A stretch of DNA of 64,000 bases from contig VUYV01000100.1 in the NCBI GenBank assembly GCA_008711295.1, forward strand, positions 989,106 to 1,053,105, read 5' to 3'. The position numbers and the translations under genes are program-made. Shown here in pieces: positions 35,689-49,000 of the stretch. The stretch's first letter is position 1. Each line of letters opens with the position of its first letter. The stretch comes from Anarhynchus alexandrinus. Its lineage: Eukaryota > Chordata > Aves > Charadriiformes > Charadriidae. Below the pieces are notes generated by a model. It worked only from the letters and a program-made list of their open reading frames with translations. It ran no database searches and was not told the DNA's origin.

Positions 35689-38600
35689 CAATGCAGGGTC
35701 ATTCTTAAGAATTATATTTAAAAGACAAAGAAGATATAACCGAGTGGTGCCCGAATGTATGTAACATACATATTTTATTTCCATATTAGTATTTTCAAAA
35801 TGATGGGTGTGTTTTATGTCTAGCTGCCTGTGAGTCATCCCACCATCAGTTCTTCTCCAGTACCTTGAAAGAAAAGAGAGTAAATATTAACTCATTAAAT
35901 AATGCAAAGCTGATTAGGATGTACAACTGGAGAAAGAGTGAACCACAGTCTAAGAAACGATCCTTATGAATCCAGAGTTATTTCAAAGTGATTAGATGGA
36001 CTGGGATTTATTTATTTTGCAAGCAGAGAATTCTTTGATGTTTAGTTTAGAAAATAGGCATCCTATTAGCTGGGAACCTGTTCTAATTTACTGTTGTCAA
36101 AATCCTAGACAACAGTTTGATCTGCTTTAAATGAGATACAGATGGTTGCAGAATTGAGTTTGAATTTAGTAAATGTTAGCTGCTGTTTCACCATTTCATT
36201 CACTGATACACTTGTTTTGCTTCCGTTACTACCCAACAGTCCTTGATCTGTCTGCTGTGACTTTTGTCTGTGTGAAGAAAGTCATGGCAAAACAGTAACT
36301 GACATGTAAAATTAGGGTTATTTTATTTTATTGTATTTTAACCTAAAGGCTGATTTAGAAATAACAGATTTTAAAATTAACTACTTACTGTGGTTTTTTG
36401 ACTGAGTGTTTTCAGACATCATCTGGCAAGGAAGACATTCTCTCAGGTTTAATAATAACGCATTGTGTTTATATCTATTTGCTTGTGAAACATTTCAAAG
36501 CAGTTCAGAAATAATTTTTCTCAACAGCAAAGGTCTTTAGCAAGTAAGAACTGGAGTTGTAGAAAAAATACCTTGTAAAAACAATGGAAAATTAAGGGAT
36601 GTACAATTTCTCAAACTGCAATTTGATTAGGACATAAAGACAACCCACAGACACACACACACACAGACAGAAAAAGAGTGTACCTTTAATTTCAGTGGCA
36701 ACTCATGATATAAGTCCTCAGCATTACTGGAAAAAGTATGTTGAAATGTGTTGATGCTCTTAAGAACAGACCAAATATTTTTCAAATCTGAAAACAATTT
36801 TCTTTTGAAACCGATACACATCTTGGTGCATTTGTATCTTCTGAAAAGCCGCTACTATTCAAATTCATTTAAATAATACATATTGCATACATTAGAACAG
36901 AATTGCTAAACCAAACAGTGAGTTTGTTTCCAGATAGTCCAGAGACAGATGTGCACAGTTGACCAAATAAAAAGTGTAAGTGTGCTTGTTTTTATAATTT
37001 TTGATGTGTGCAAGACATTCATAAATCAAATCTATATAATATTAATAATCTACAGAAATTATAGGAGACCTTATTTCAAATAAATAAATTTAGGCAAATC
37101 ATAATCTATCCATATTTATTTCAGGAAGAAATGAATGACAGAGGTGAAAACATAATTTATGAGAACTTTTCTGCACAGTTCCTTGTAGAGCATTTGTACA
37201 GTCTTGCCTTACACAGAATTACCAAATATCACTTCCTTTTGACAGCACAATATTAGACCCGCCTTGTCCTTTCTCTACTGACTGTTGTTTTTTCTTGCAG
37301 AGAATTATCACTTACTCTATCCCAAAACATCAAACATGGATGTGTTCAACTGGATGAGTTTTATTTCAGATTAAAGAAAATAACAAATACTCCATAAAAA
37401 TAGCAAACAGTAAGTCTTCCTGGGCAAAAGAATATAGCCAGTCAATCTCTCAGTAGCACTTGACGTGTGACATGAATCCCAACATGACAGGTGGAGTTTT
37501 TGGTAATACTACTAGGCAACATTTCTGGATGTGGAGAGGATAATTATTTTTTTTTTTTTTCAGGTATGGATACAGTTACATGTACCATCCTAACACCACA
37601 GAGAAACCACAAGTTGCTGTGAGGCTCTGAAGTCAAATGTGGATAGTCCAGAATGACTTTCTTATCAAGACATAGCAAGAACTACCAGAAGCCCGAAGTG
37701 GCTTCCCTCTACCATGGAAAGTGGCATTTCCCTTCTATGAAGACCAAAAGTTTCAATCAGAAGTACATCTGACAGTGTTTTACACTGAAGAACAGGAGAA
37801 GTGATCTGGTTTCATATCTCATATGGCATTTACATCTGATTCTGTGCAGGAATGTCTAAATGTTTCTAGCAGCCTCGAGCAGATATTATTTTAGTTCTGA
37901 TGGGCTGGGTCAGCGCAAGGAGCCTGGACAGTGTTAAAGCACATAGTACCAAAACATTAATCATGCCAAACTCCGCACTGGTTCTGCAGTCTCCACGTCA
38001 GGGACCAGATTTTTTTCACTGCAACATTAATTTTGTTTCTGGTTGAAACCTGTGTCTCCAGAGAACTTTCTTCAGCTTTAAGTTTTAAATAAGTCCAGTG
38101 TTTAAATCTCTCTTCCCCTCCCCACTCTGGGGTTGGGAAGGAAGTCCAGCAGATGTGAGAGTGTCTGGTGCTTTCACAGTAACAACACTATGTTAAAAAT
38201 GATACGGAAAGGGCAGGAATGAGAACAGCATGTTTGCATCTTCTTTGTTACTATAAACATGTGATTAAATGAGGACTTAAAAGAGCCAGAGGTTCCCCAG
38301 ACATTTGTTTGATTGCTGATGGTATGGTTTGATGCTTCTGCCTCACCCTAGCCTGACATCACCTGAAATGCAGTCTGAGATGTGTGCTCAGAAGCTTAAG
38401 TGTTACAGTTATCCACAAAATAGGATCTAGCAGTCCCAGGTAATAGATCAAAACGGGAAGAGATCTGTAACTAAGAACAGATGGTTCATAGCTCTGTGCC
38501 CAGTCCTGACTGGGCTTACTTGGTATAGAGCCAGTGATGGGAATGATTGTTTCTGATCTACAGTGCAGTATACACATGCAAAATTAGGCTTTATTGATTT

Positions 38601-41269
38601 AGTTCATTGAAATTTGGTTAGTTTGGAAATATTTTATACCCAAGTATGGGAAAAAATTACTTTATTTGCCCCCCTTATAGGAAAGCTGAAGTTAAATTTG
38701 AACACATGGCCATCAGTGTTCTCAATTAGCTAGAGATTTTTTGTATACAGTCCCCCATACAGCTCTGAAGGAGTTTTGTTTAGTGAACGTTTGACATGTG
38801 TCTTGGCTTTGAGCTGACGGTTGTGTATGGCAAAAACCAAGGGTACAACTCAAATCTTTGCAAGGGGACTTCATAAACAAAAGTCCTGTACAGAGGCTTC
38901 CATCTCAGCAGTTTGCAGTCTCAAATTTACATATTTGTGGGTGCAATGAGTGAGTTGGTTCTCCAAGAAAATCTGTCCTAGGGCAAACAAATTACGTGCA
39001 AACTGATCCATAAATGGTTTTAATTTTCTTATTGTTCTTAAAATGATATTTCTACATAAAAAAATATTTAAATATAATAATTCTTCAGATGATTTGAGTT
39101 GGTATTTCTTTTAACTGATTCTTATTCTACAGTAGTATAAATGTACTCTCACCATTGTGTGACCATAGTCAGTCACATTGACAAACTGAATAGTCAAATA
39201 CGAAGACAATTAATGTGAGCATAAAATGCAGAGGCAAGTTCGAAGCCCTTTTCAAAATTTTCACATGGATCAGTCTCTCTTTAGGAAGGAAACAAACCCT
39301 ATCCATTAATGGATGAAGTAATTCCAGTGGCATTTCGCTGCACCCAACTGTAAGAAAGGCTTGCTTGTTATTTGGCAAATGCTTTCTTTTATTTTCAGCT
39401 CTCAACACTGTATCCCTTTGGGCTTTCATTAGAGTGTCTAAGAGCAACTGAAATGCTGAAACTATGTGCCTGAAAATTAAAAGCTATCAGAGAACTTCTC
39501 CAGTTCAATTTTCTGCTGTATTCCATACAGCTGGAATGCAGCAGTGACTATATTCTGATGTACTCTTCTCCCTCAAAAGTGGATTGGAAAAGAAATTAAA
39601 TCAATTGCAGCAACTGGAGTTCAGCTCTGGTTTGTATCTATTTGAACTTTGTCATAAAAATCCCAGTACAACCAGCCCTACAACCTAAGCAGTAAAAGCT
39701 ACAAAAGAGACAGGGAAGAATCTGTGGAAATACATTTTTAAATTGGCCTGGAGAAACCCAGCCTTTGGAATAAACTCCTAAAAATAGTAGAGAATTCAAA
39801 TTTAAGCATTTAAATGATAAAACATGCAATCAATGCAGCTATAAGTAGCTGTATTATGTGAATTGAAAAGGAAGTAAAATAAATGGAGCTAAAGGCTAGC
39901 ACGAACCCACTCTTTAAATAAATGTATAGATCAGTTGCAACTTTGCTTTATGAAGGCAATGGTTACACTAGAATACACAATCCTACCTCAGGGTGGACAG
40001 CATTTTGGCTGTGTTCAGGCATGAAAATCAGATAGTAGCACTGCCTGTACAAGGCTGATATTTCATTCCTTTTAACAATATTTTATTTTGCCTATGATTT
40101 CTTTCTCCAAATCCTTGTAGATACCCAATGGTGGTTATTGTATGTATTTACAGAAGGATTGGGCCTTTAGTTTGTTTGCTTGTTTGTATTCACATTGGAC
40201 ACAGAAGCATTGAACAAACCAACAAATCCAAAGGAGAAGTGCTTGTGCATCTGTGAGGATGATTTAGTCAGTAATTTAATGACTATCTTCAGGGCAATCC
40301 CATCACTGTTTAGGCTCCATTGACTATAGTGAGTAGGTATCCATTGACAATAATGTGACCCAAGATACCTACAGCATGTGGAAAAGCTTGCATTCAGACA
40401 TGTAAATTTATGTGCTTTAGTCTCAAAGTGCATCCTACCACAGAAGACTAAACCACAGTAGATGCAAACTGAGACTATCCAGCTCAGTTTGTGGAAGTAT
40501 GGAAGCAGACTAACCTTTTTATTGAAATGGCAGGAGAAAGATGACTTTATATGACAAACCCCTCCTGACAGGTCAATTCTCAGTTGTTTTATCAGATCCC
40601 TACAGTATATTAAGGTCAATGAATGAGAGGCCTTCAGCCAGCTCCCATGGGGTAATGGGATAATTGATTTTTCAGATAGATTTCAAGGCCAGGACAAAAA
40701 GGTACCGTAAGTAGATATTTTGCGCAGAGAAGCCTAATACAGAGTTTATGAATTAAAGATATACCTAAGGGATCTGACCTATCATTTCTCTTGACTGCAT
40801 CTTTAAGTGTAATGTCATTCTTTGTAATCACTGATTTTAATCATTGTTGGATTTTATAAGAGAGGTAATATCCCTTCTGTTAACTTTTGAACAGGACTGC
40901 ATATAGTATGGATTTAATTTATTACAGCTACTGCTGTGCAAAAGCAGAATGTTGGTCTTGGTTAAACTGTGAGCCAAAGCATATCCCAGATATCCATCCA
41001 TCAAAGGAAATACAGTTATACCTGGCATGACCTTTTCCATCGCTGTTTAGCAGGGAAAGACCGGGATGGATTTCAGGAGTGGAATAAACCTGGAACTAAT
41101 ATACTGCAGACCAAATCAAAATTTGACACTGCTATCTAACATCTGAGCAAATGCCACCTAGAAGAAACTGTATGGAATACATCCCATGCAAATTTGGCCC
41201 TTCGAATCTAATTGACTTGGTTAGGAAGCTGGTCTAACTGGAATTTTGGAATTTGCAAATCCCGCTGAT
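35689..41269. other. Non-coding stretch, no gene recognised
   Basis: A/T-rich DNA with (AC)n at 36,648-36,666, a T14 run at 37,547-37,560, and several long chance frames on the minus strand (39,169-39,447; 40,167-40,619) that lack domain features. I recognise no repeat family here. Confidence 0.55.
36648..36666. repeat. (AC)n microsatellite
   Basis: About eight AC units flanked by CAGAC variants. Confidence 0.9.
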
Positions 41270-41360
41270 GTTAAATGTTGTTATCGATAATTCTGTTGCT
41301 TTAATCAACAACACTGCTAACGCATAGCGAATAACATGGTCTCAGATTCATCAGGAGACA
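41270..41360. promoter_or_regulatory. Candidate small conserved element
   Basis: It contains the perfect 10-bp palindrome TTATCGATAA (41,281-41,290, an ATCGAT Cut-type core), followed by TTTAATCAACAAC and the CpG-bearing GCTAACGCATAGCGAATAAC. The CpG and homeodomain-type motif mix is unlike the flanks. Whether it is functional is unknown. Confidence 0.22.
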
Positions 41361-44300
41361 GACTAAACAGGAAATATTTGGATCACTTTAAAAGCTTTTT
41401 GGGAGAAAATATATATACATCATATACCCTTTGTCTTGACTGATTTCTATCTTCAGAAACACCTTAATGTAAAGGTGTAGGATCCTTTTGTGCCTAATGA
41501 GCAAAAAAATCCATCTCGGTAGGGAACGAAGCCCTCAATTAGGAATGGAGTCTGTAGCTTATTATTATTCAAAGTGCAAATCTCCTCACCTCTCTTAGTC
41601 ACACAAAGAATGACTTTTTGGCTGGTTCTTTTCAGCTGAGCTTTTGTTGGCTCTTGGCAGAGGAAACATAAAGAAAACAAAGATGTTGTCTCATCTTTCA
41701 AAGAACTCTGACTTCTCCCGTGGCTCAAGACTGTGAGCAAACCTTACCATACACTGAGTTCAACCAATGTGCTTAAAGTGTTTCCCCCTCTATTTTGTAA
41801 AACGTGTTAATCTGATGCTTCTGAAGTAAGTAATTGAGGACATTAGCGAGCAGCTGGCTCTTCTCAAATTCACCTCACTTTCCAGTTACAGTACAATCTG
41901 CTCTTCCTGTGTCTGAGACCCCACACATATCTGTCACTGTTGGATATAATACCTCTGGCTGTTCCACTTATCCCTCCAGAGCTCTGCCAGCACAGCAAGT
42001 CTGCAGCAACAGCTCCAGCAAATCCCTCTCCCTCCAGACCTTCCATCTGAATTCCTAGCTATGTCTCCCGTGAAGAATTGGTTATGTCCTGTTCTGCCCG
42101 TAGATGGTGAAATGTAGGCAACTGTCTGTTGGAGGGTAGAATGAAGTCATGTTTACCTATCAGGTAAGGAGAGATAAACCCAGTGCAGTAAGTCCATAAC
42201 CAGTAACTGTTGAAGTCCCATAGTTTTTCTTTAAAGAGAAGAGAACTAGGACTTCCTGTGTGCTACAGTTGAATTGAAGTTTAACTTCTGTATACCACAA
42301 TCTTTAACCGTCCTGTGTTTTGTACAAGGGATCAGTAACTGTTTATTTTTCAAATTGATGTAATTTATGGACTTGAAGTTAGAAACACACATCCATGCTC
42401 ACACATATGTCTTCCCATTTTCCTGGAAATTTTGCTTCTTGTTCTATAATGTTGTTTTCCTAAAATTAAAATATTACAAGAGAAAAAAAGTAATATAAGG
42501 TTACTAAATTTTCTTCTGGAAGGAGAAGCAAAAGTTCTGTAATGTAAATATTAAGTGTTATTTCATTGGTTTTCCAAACAGGACTTGATAAAACACGTAA
42601 CTTTCCTGCCAGGTGCCACTATGGCTACAGTGAAACTCTCTTAAGATCTGTTTTTCAAAAAACTAAACAAAATCTATCATTCCAGCCCTCACCTTGGGCT
42701 GTACTCCTACTTCTCACTCTGGTGTTTAAAATACAACCTCTTTAGTTACTTTTGCAGGTGTTTTTTTCTCACACATAGCCAGTAAGAAACTCTTGGCCAC
42801 ATAGATCCCTGTTATACAGGAGAAAAAGATAAAGGAGGAAAGAAGGGGACTCAATCAAAAGAAGTGGGATAACTATGTATATTTGCATACCATAAATAAA
42901 GCAAAATGGAACCAGAGCTTGAGGGTGTTGGTTATCTCTGAAGACCAGTCACAAAGTATCTGGCTTGCTGAGGTATTGTTAGTCACAAAAAGTCATGCTC
43001 TGATGGTCAGAGAAATTGGACCATGTCTGCTCCACTCTGGACAAACCTAAGACACCAGACACTGTTTCAATGTAAAGTTGTCTTTTCTATGGGTGAGCGA
43101 GACATCAGTTTGGCCACCACCAGGCTACCTGGATCTATCTGTGAAATAAGGTTTATGCTTGTCCGGCCTAGCGTCCAGTCAGACCTGTTATACTGGGAAC
43201 GACCTTGCAGCTAAACCTGGAAACATCTCTCTGCTGATGTGAGCAATTCAGCAGGGTTCAATATGAATTCCTCTTTCCTGGGCTCAGCTTGTGCCAAGTT
43301 CTGGTCTTCCAGGGAGAACGCTGGAGCAAAACATGCCATTAGTCCATACCCCTGCTCCTGAGGACAGAGCTGTTCCTTTTAGGCACACAGTGGTTCAACC
43401 TGTCTCGTTGAACTTAGGTTTGACAGGCAAACAGGAATTCACATCTGGTCAGATACCTTCACTCCACAGCATACATTTCACGGCTTCCCTGCTTACATCA
43501 TCAGTAACCATCTATCACTCACACACACAGGACATGCACAAATTCCTACTGAAGAGGATTTCAGGGTGTGGAATTACAGGTGTGGTAAGTCTCTCAAACA
43601 AGAACAGATAGAGCTGGCCTCTCTACCCTGAAGGCAGAAGAGAACTTCATTCTATTTAACCCTAAGAGTAGGGCATTCATAGACATAGTTAAATTTTGTA
43701 TTTTCTACTAGTAATTTCTGTTGAAGTATGCTTCTTACTGGGGAAACTGCAATTGGAATATCAAGGCCCTTTTTGAGAGCCATTTGAGAATTCATTGAAA
43801 TTCATCCAAGGAAAAATGAGATTTCACAAGAATTCTTAAAGATCAAGGGTTTAGCCCAAGATTTAAGAAAAAACCCCACACATTTAAATCAAAATGTCTC
43901 AAGAAATTAAGTAAACACTACATTTTTTTAATTTCTGCCTTAAAGTAGCAGCACTAGTCAATGGACCAAAGCTAGGAGGGAAAAAAATGGATGTGTTTTT
44001 TTCTTGACTTCTTCACATGATGTCAGCACTAAAATTTCCTTTTGCAAACACAGTTCAAAAAAAATCCATTAACCAAACATTAGTTATTTTATATGCATTA
44101 CAAGAAATGAGGTTCAACAATGAATGAATAATTTGCCCTGTTGGGTGAATGAGTATATAATTAGTCAGGGCTGGAAAGTATTTGCAAGAGCTCAAAAGAA
44201 CTATTACTTTTCCATATGTCCCTGACTTGATTTTCTTGCCTTAAAGCTGTTGATGATTTTAATCTCAGTTCAGTGGATGTTACAATAAGGATGGTCAATG

Positions 44301-45779
44301 AAATGGTAGCTCAAAGGACTGCTCAGTGTACTTTAGGAGCAGAGACCTTGATAAGTTTTTAGATAATCTGAAATATTAATTGCTAGTTGAGTTAATCTGG
44401 TGAGTGGCTTGGTAGTATTTACACATAGTTAGTTACCCGCTACTGTATTTGAAGCTTGATGTTGTAAAGGTAGTTACCTCCTGAGCTCTCTTTGTAACTG
44501 TCCTGGTGTCTTGAGTGATAGACAGCAAACAGTGAAATCCACTGGGATAATGCAACCTGGAAAAAAAATGATTGAAGTAGGAGCAGAACAACTGATGTTA
44601 GACTGCTTTTACATGTCCATGGATTTTTGGAGCATAATCTAGGCCTAAGTGCCATTTTCTGTCTCTTCTCAGTCACATTTCTCACATGCATTTCCCTTAA
44701 AGGCTATAAATATTTTGTTTGTTTCTGAGAGTTAAATGCCCCTATTTGGTCTGCCATGCATCTCTCACTCTTTTTTCTTATTCGATATAAAGAAACCCAC
44801 ACAACCATGTTTTGCATGAGCAATTGCAGTTTTCTGAAAAGAATGAACATACAATCATCCCACATAACATCATGTTAATGGCAATGAAAGTGCTGGAGTC
44901 AGCATACACTAGAAATAAATAAAGAAAAGCCTGTGTTCAAAGCCAAAAACATGTTTGGGGACCATTTGACACTTCAGCAACAGGATGTAAGACTCCTTTA
45001 AGAGCCAGTTATATCCTAAGCATCTAATAAGTAGAAGAACAGAAGATAAGCAGTTTATTCTGAATACACTTTGAGATAGTGGAAAATAAAACTTTATATG
45101 GAATCCTGGATTTGGCTGTATTATTACCTCAAAAGTCATTTAGCAATGATCCTTACACCCTATAATTAATGATGAATGTGTATGTTGCAGAATTAAGACA
45201 TATTTCAAGTAAAAAGAGATACTTATGTGCATTGGCTTCTTTTTATTTTCCCTTCAATTTTATCAGCTGTGAGTGTGCACTTGAGTCACATATTCAGTCT
45301 TTCTTCTTCTTGTGTCAGTTAAAACTCTAAAATATATTTCATTTGAAATGTTGCAACAAACATTGTCTAGCACACTTTTCTGGTGTAGAAAATCCTCTGG
45401 AAGCTAGTGGTTGGTGGTCTAGGTGCCTATGTCTTATAGATGAAATCAGTAGGATTTGTGAGTTATTCTGAAAATTGCTTTGCAAGAGACCTAAATCCTA
45501 AAGCAGAGTCATTAACCAGTTTCCTTCTTCCTTTGGATTAGTATTGCAGACATCACTGTACAGTTTTAGCAATCCTAAAACTTAGACACTTCCAGGGTTG
45601 TATTTACTCCCAATTTACATTGTCATGTATAAGCTGATGACACAGTACCTGTCACATTAAAGACTGCATGCTGTTAACAAGTCTGTAATGATATAGACAT
45701 CATAAATGATATTCATGCTTCATGCAATGTAGTAACGTAATGAAAACTTTCAAATTTCTGCTTTCTAAAGTGGAAGCCA
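41361..45779. other. Non-coding stretch, no gene recognised
   Basis: A slightly GC-richer section at about 42,960-43,640 has open frames on the plus strand (43,023-43,214; 43,291-43,611) but no recognisable protein family, signal or splice architecture. Elsewhere it is A/T-rich and unique-looking. Confidence 0.5.
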
Positions 45780-46090
45780 GGATAATTAATGAAGCTGAGT
45801 TTGAGGGTCAGATCTTCCTAATCAATAACATTAGCTGGATTCAATTTTTCATCCTGCTCACTTGCCCAGCCCTTATGTAAATTGAATTGATAGAGAAAAA
45901 TTGTGGTGATTAAACAAAATTCTCTCTGCATGTGAAAAACGTAATGAATGGGCACCCTGGTGACAGTTGTAACCATTGCTTTAAGTCTCCATTAAATACA
46001 ATTTGAAAGATGGATTAAATAATGAGCATTGTTAATGGATGATGTAGAAATCATGCTGCACATAACTAATTTTAGATAGCTCAAACTGGG
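45780..46090. promoter_or_regulatory. Candidate conserved non-coding element, homeobox-motif rich
   Basis: Over about 300 bases there is a dense series of TAAT/ATTA cores: TAATTAAT at 45,783-45,790, AATCAATAACATTAG near 45,820, AATTGAATTGATAG near 45,880, GATTAAAC at about 45,908, and TTAAATAATGAGCATTGTTAATGG split across 46,014-46,038. There are no microsatellites. This texture is typical of vertebrate developmental enhancers, but conservation must be tested. Confidence 0.3.
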
Positions 46091-49000
46091 GATCAGAAGA
46101 ATGAAAATAAGAATGAACTGCATTAGAAATACTTGAGTTTCTGAGAGCATGGGAGGAGTGTATGATCACTCCCAGTGCAAAAAAGATATGGATTTCCATC
46201 TGATGATTTTTAACTACAAAAAACCCTCCCTGATCAGTGTGTTTTTAATGCATTTGTTCCTATGCCATATGAGTTTACGCTGAAAGCCGAAAAAAAACCG
46301 TAATTACATTAGGAATCTACAGTGGATCTACCCGTTGATGAATATGGTTTTTGTTCTTTAAAAAAAAAAGAAGTATATTTTTATTTAGTTTTCTTCTTCT
46401 TCCTTTTCAAAGAAAATTTTCTCTGATGCATTGCAACCATAAACATGAGAAGAGAGATGTTCTAAGATACTCTTATTTCTTGCTTTTCATTGGGCTGACA
46501 TGAGTATTGTGTTTCATCTCCAGTTACATCCAACTAGAATATTACACAAGGTGGAACTGGGTGAGGGTATGTTAGTGACAGAAGACTGTGTACTCCATCA
46601 TGTTTCATTTTGAGCCTTTGCAATCCTCCTCTTTTCCTCCCAGAACCACCCCAAGAGATAGATGTCCTCCAGACACATACAAATATATGGGCAGCATGTG
46701 AAAGACTTGTCTGGTTATAGCAGGTCCATCTTGTCTATTGAATATTTGTATATTTTAGCATTTTAAAAGTTTGTTCTGATATCTTGAAAAAAATTCCAGA
46801 GTGTGGTGTCCCTTGGTTGAAAATCTTTACCAAATAAGATCTTCACTTTGGATTTTTGCCACATCTTCAGTAACCACAAATATGGGGAGAGCCAAACCAA
46901 GAACAAAAAGGGAAATCGGATCAGGTGAAGGAGAAGGTTCATTTGAACTTATTCCTCTGTCCCTGTAAGGAAAAGAGACAGAATTTAGAAGATGGAGGAA
47001 GCTTAAGAGAGAATGGTATAAAGGTGTTGGAGGGAAAATCAGGAATGTCTGTGAAGGCAGAAAAGGAAGAGGTTTAGCAGGAAGACTGAGCAGATTTATC
47101 AAGAGGGAGGAACAGTGAGTCAGACAGTGAGTTAAAAATTAAAAAAAAACCCAAACTTTAAATGAGATAATGCATACTCTACATAATGCCGGTTAGGATA
47201 CTGCACCATTTGCGTCATCATGTCCCCAAAGTCACCAACACAGAGGGCATGCCTGATTTTTCTAAATACTAAAATGTTCCGAGGTCCAGTGGAGCTTAAG
47301 ACTTTATTACAAACATTTTGAACAGCTCTGATTACAGATAATTGAAGCTGTTTTTTTGATTACAGATAATCAAAGTAATCGTGTTAGAATGACAATTCTC
47401 AGAACTGGCGTTGCCTGACCTGGTTTTCTGTGCTGCTTTTTTGTAAGCAGGAGAATGACATTTATTCTTCCATAATAAAACCTTCCATTTTAAAAATGTT
47501 ACTGGCCTGACCACTTATGAATAAAAATAATCTCAGTAGAAATGATTGCAAGACTGTATACGCAGCACTGAAAAGCACAATTAAAGACTTTTTCATTCAT
47601 ATGGCATAAAATTTCCTCTGATATATGGTTTTGATTGTTCTCAGTATAATGGGGCCTGATTTTAATTGCATTCTGGGCAATATCAAAATATGAATAAAGA
47701 ATGAAAATAATAATATGACTTCTATCTTAATTTTCTTTCTGAATACTCACAGAAAGAAAGTCTCATAGAGTACCTCTTAGGTCAGACCTCTGCAACTGGC
47801 ATTGTATTATCGTGGTCAGAAACATTTATTTCCGATACTGACTTTCCTATGTTCAAAATTTGGGAGACAGCATTTTTGCACTTCTTAAGGACATTAAGGA
47901 TAAATGGGTAGACATTCGTAAGATACGTGGACAGTCTGGGTCTGTGTGGTTTCAGGGCAATTCTGACTGAGGTTGCTGTCGAGACTAGATTTAGAGGCTT
48001 CAGCAAACATCGAGCTGGGCTCTGCTTGGAACAAACACGTATGCTTGCAGATCTCTGTGCACAAGGCTATGCAGAACATATAACATTCTTATTTTCCTCC
48101 CTAAGCGCTTTTAAAATCCCATGTATGTAGGAAAGAACCTGAAAATGGTAATGCTACAATTCTCATGAAAAATAATTTCAGCAGTTCAGATTTTATGGAA
48201 ACATGCAGTAATCATAAAAAAATTCTGAGAGCTGGCCGCTCTGAAATCTAAGGCAAGCAGCTTGAGGAGAACAAAAAGTTAGTATACTTAATAATACAAG
48301 AAATTACATTTTGATGTGGTAAAAAAAATGCTGAAATTATTATAATTAGCTCTTCAAATAATTGTGACTTCTCTCTGCTTTGTTCTAGTAAAAACATTCT
48401 GAAACTGACCTTCTCTATTAATTCGATTTAGAAGAATTGCAGACTTCTAATGAAGAGCATTACTATGTTGAAAAATGCCTAAATTCCTTACCAGAACTTT
48501 TCAGCATGCGTACCGCTTAGGGCACACTATTTCTCAGGAGACTACCATGTACTGTGGGGCTGTATTGGTGCACACATATTCAACTGCATGTAAATAATGA
48601 TTTTAAGTTTGCAAGTCTCTTAGTATATACGCATTCAATGTTACACCCGTAATATTGTTGTAAGCAAAAATGTAATACCCCTTGTATGTAGAGCCAATAA
48701 TTTCTCATCCTAATTAAAATCCTAATAATCTAATTAAAACATAATAAACAGCTACTGCTAATCTAGTTGCAATAATACTAGTTGTCTAAATTAATACAGA
48801 AAACCCTCCTTAACAATAGTATTTTAGAAAGAGTTATGAAAGAAAACTTACCAATACCTAGGCCTTTTCTAAAATCCTTCTGCATTCTTAGGCTGACAAT
48901 ACCAGTGTTCCTGAAGCATAGAGTATTTGGGGAGCCATAGTGAGCTGTCAACATCCCAAGTTATCTTTAGAGGCTATTGTTCGTTATGCAGTGGCCACAT

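Noticed and set aside
39169..39447. 92-codon minus-strand frame with protein-like composition
   Set aside because: No family motif is recognised and no exon boundaries are convincing. It was left out as a gene.
40167..40619. 150-codon open frame on the minus strand
   Set aside because: It has low-complexity composition, no domain, signal or splice evidence, and lies in A/T-rich DNA where such lengths occur occasionally by chance.
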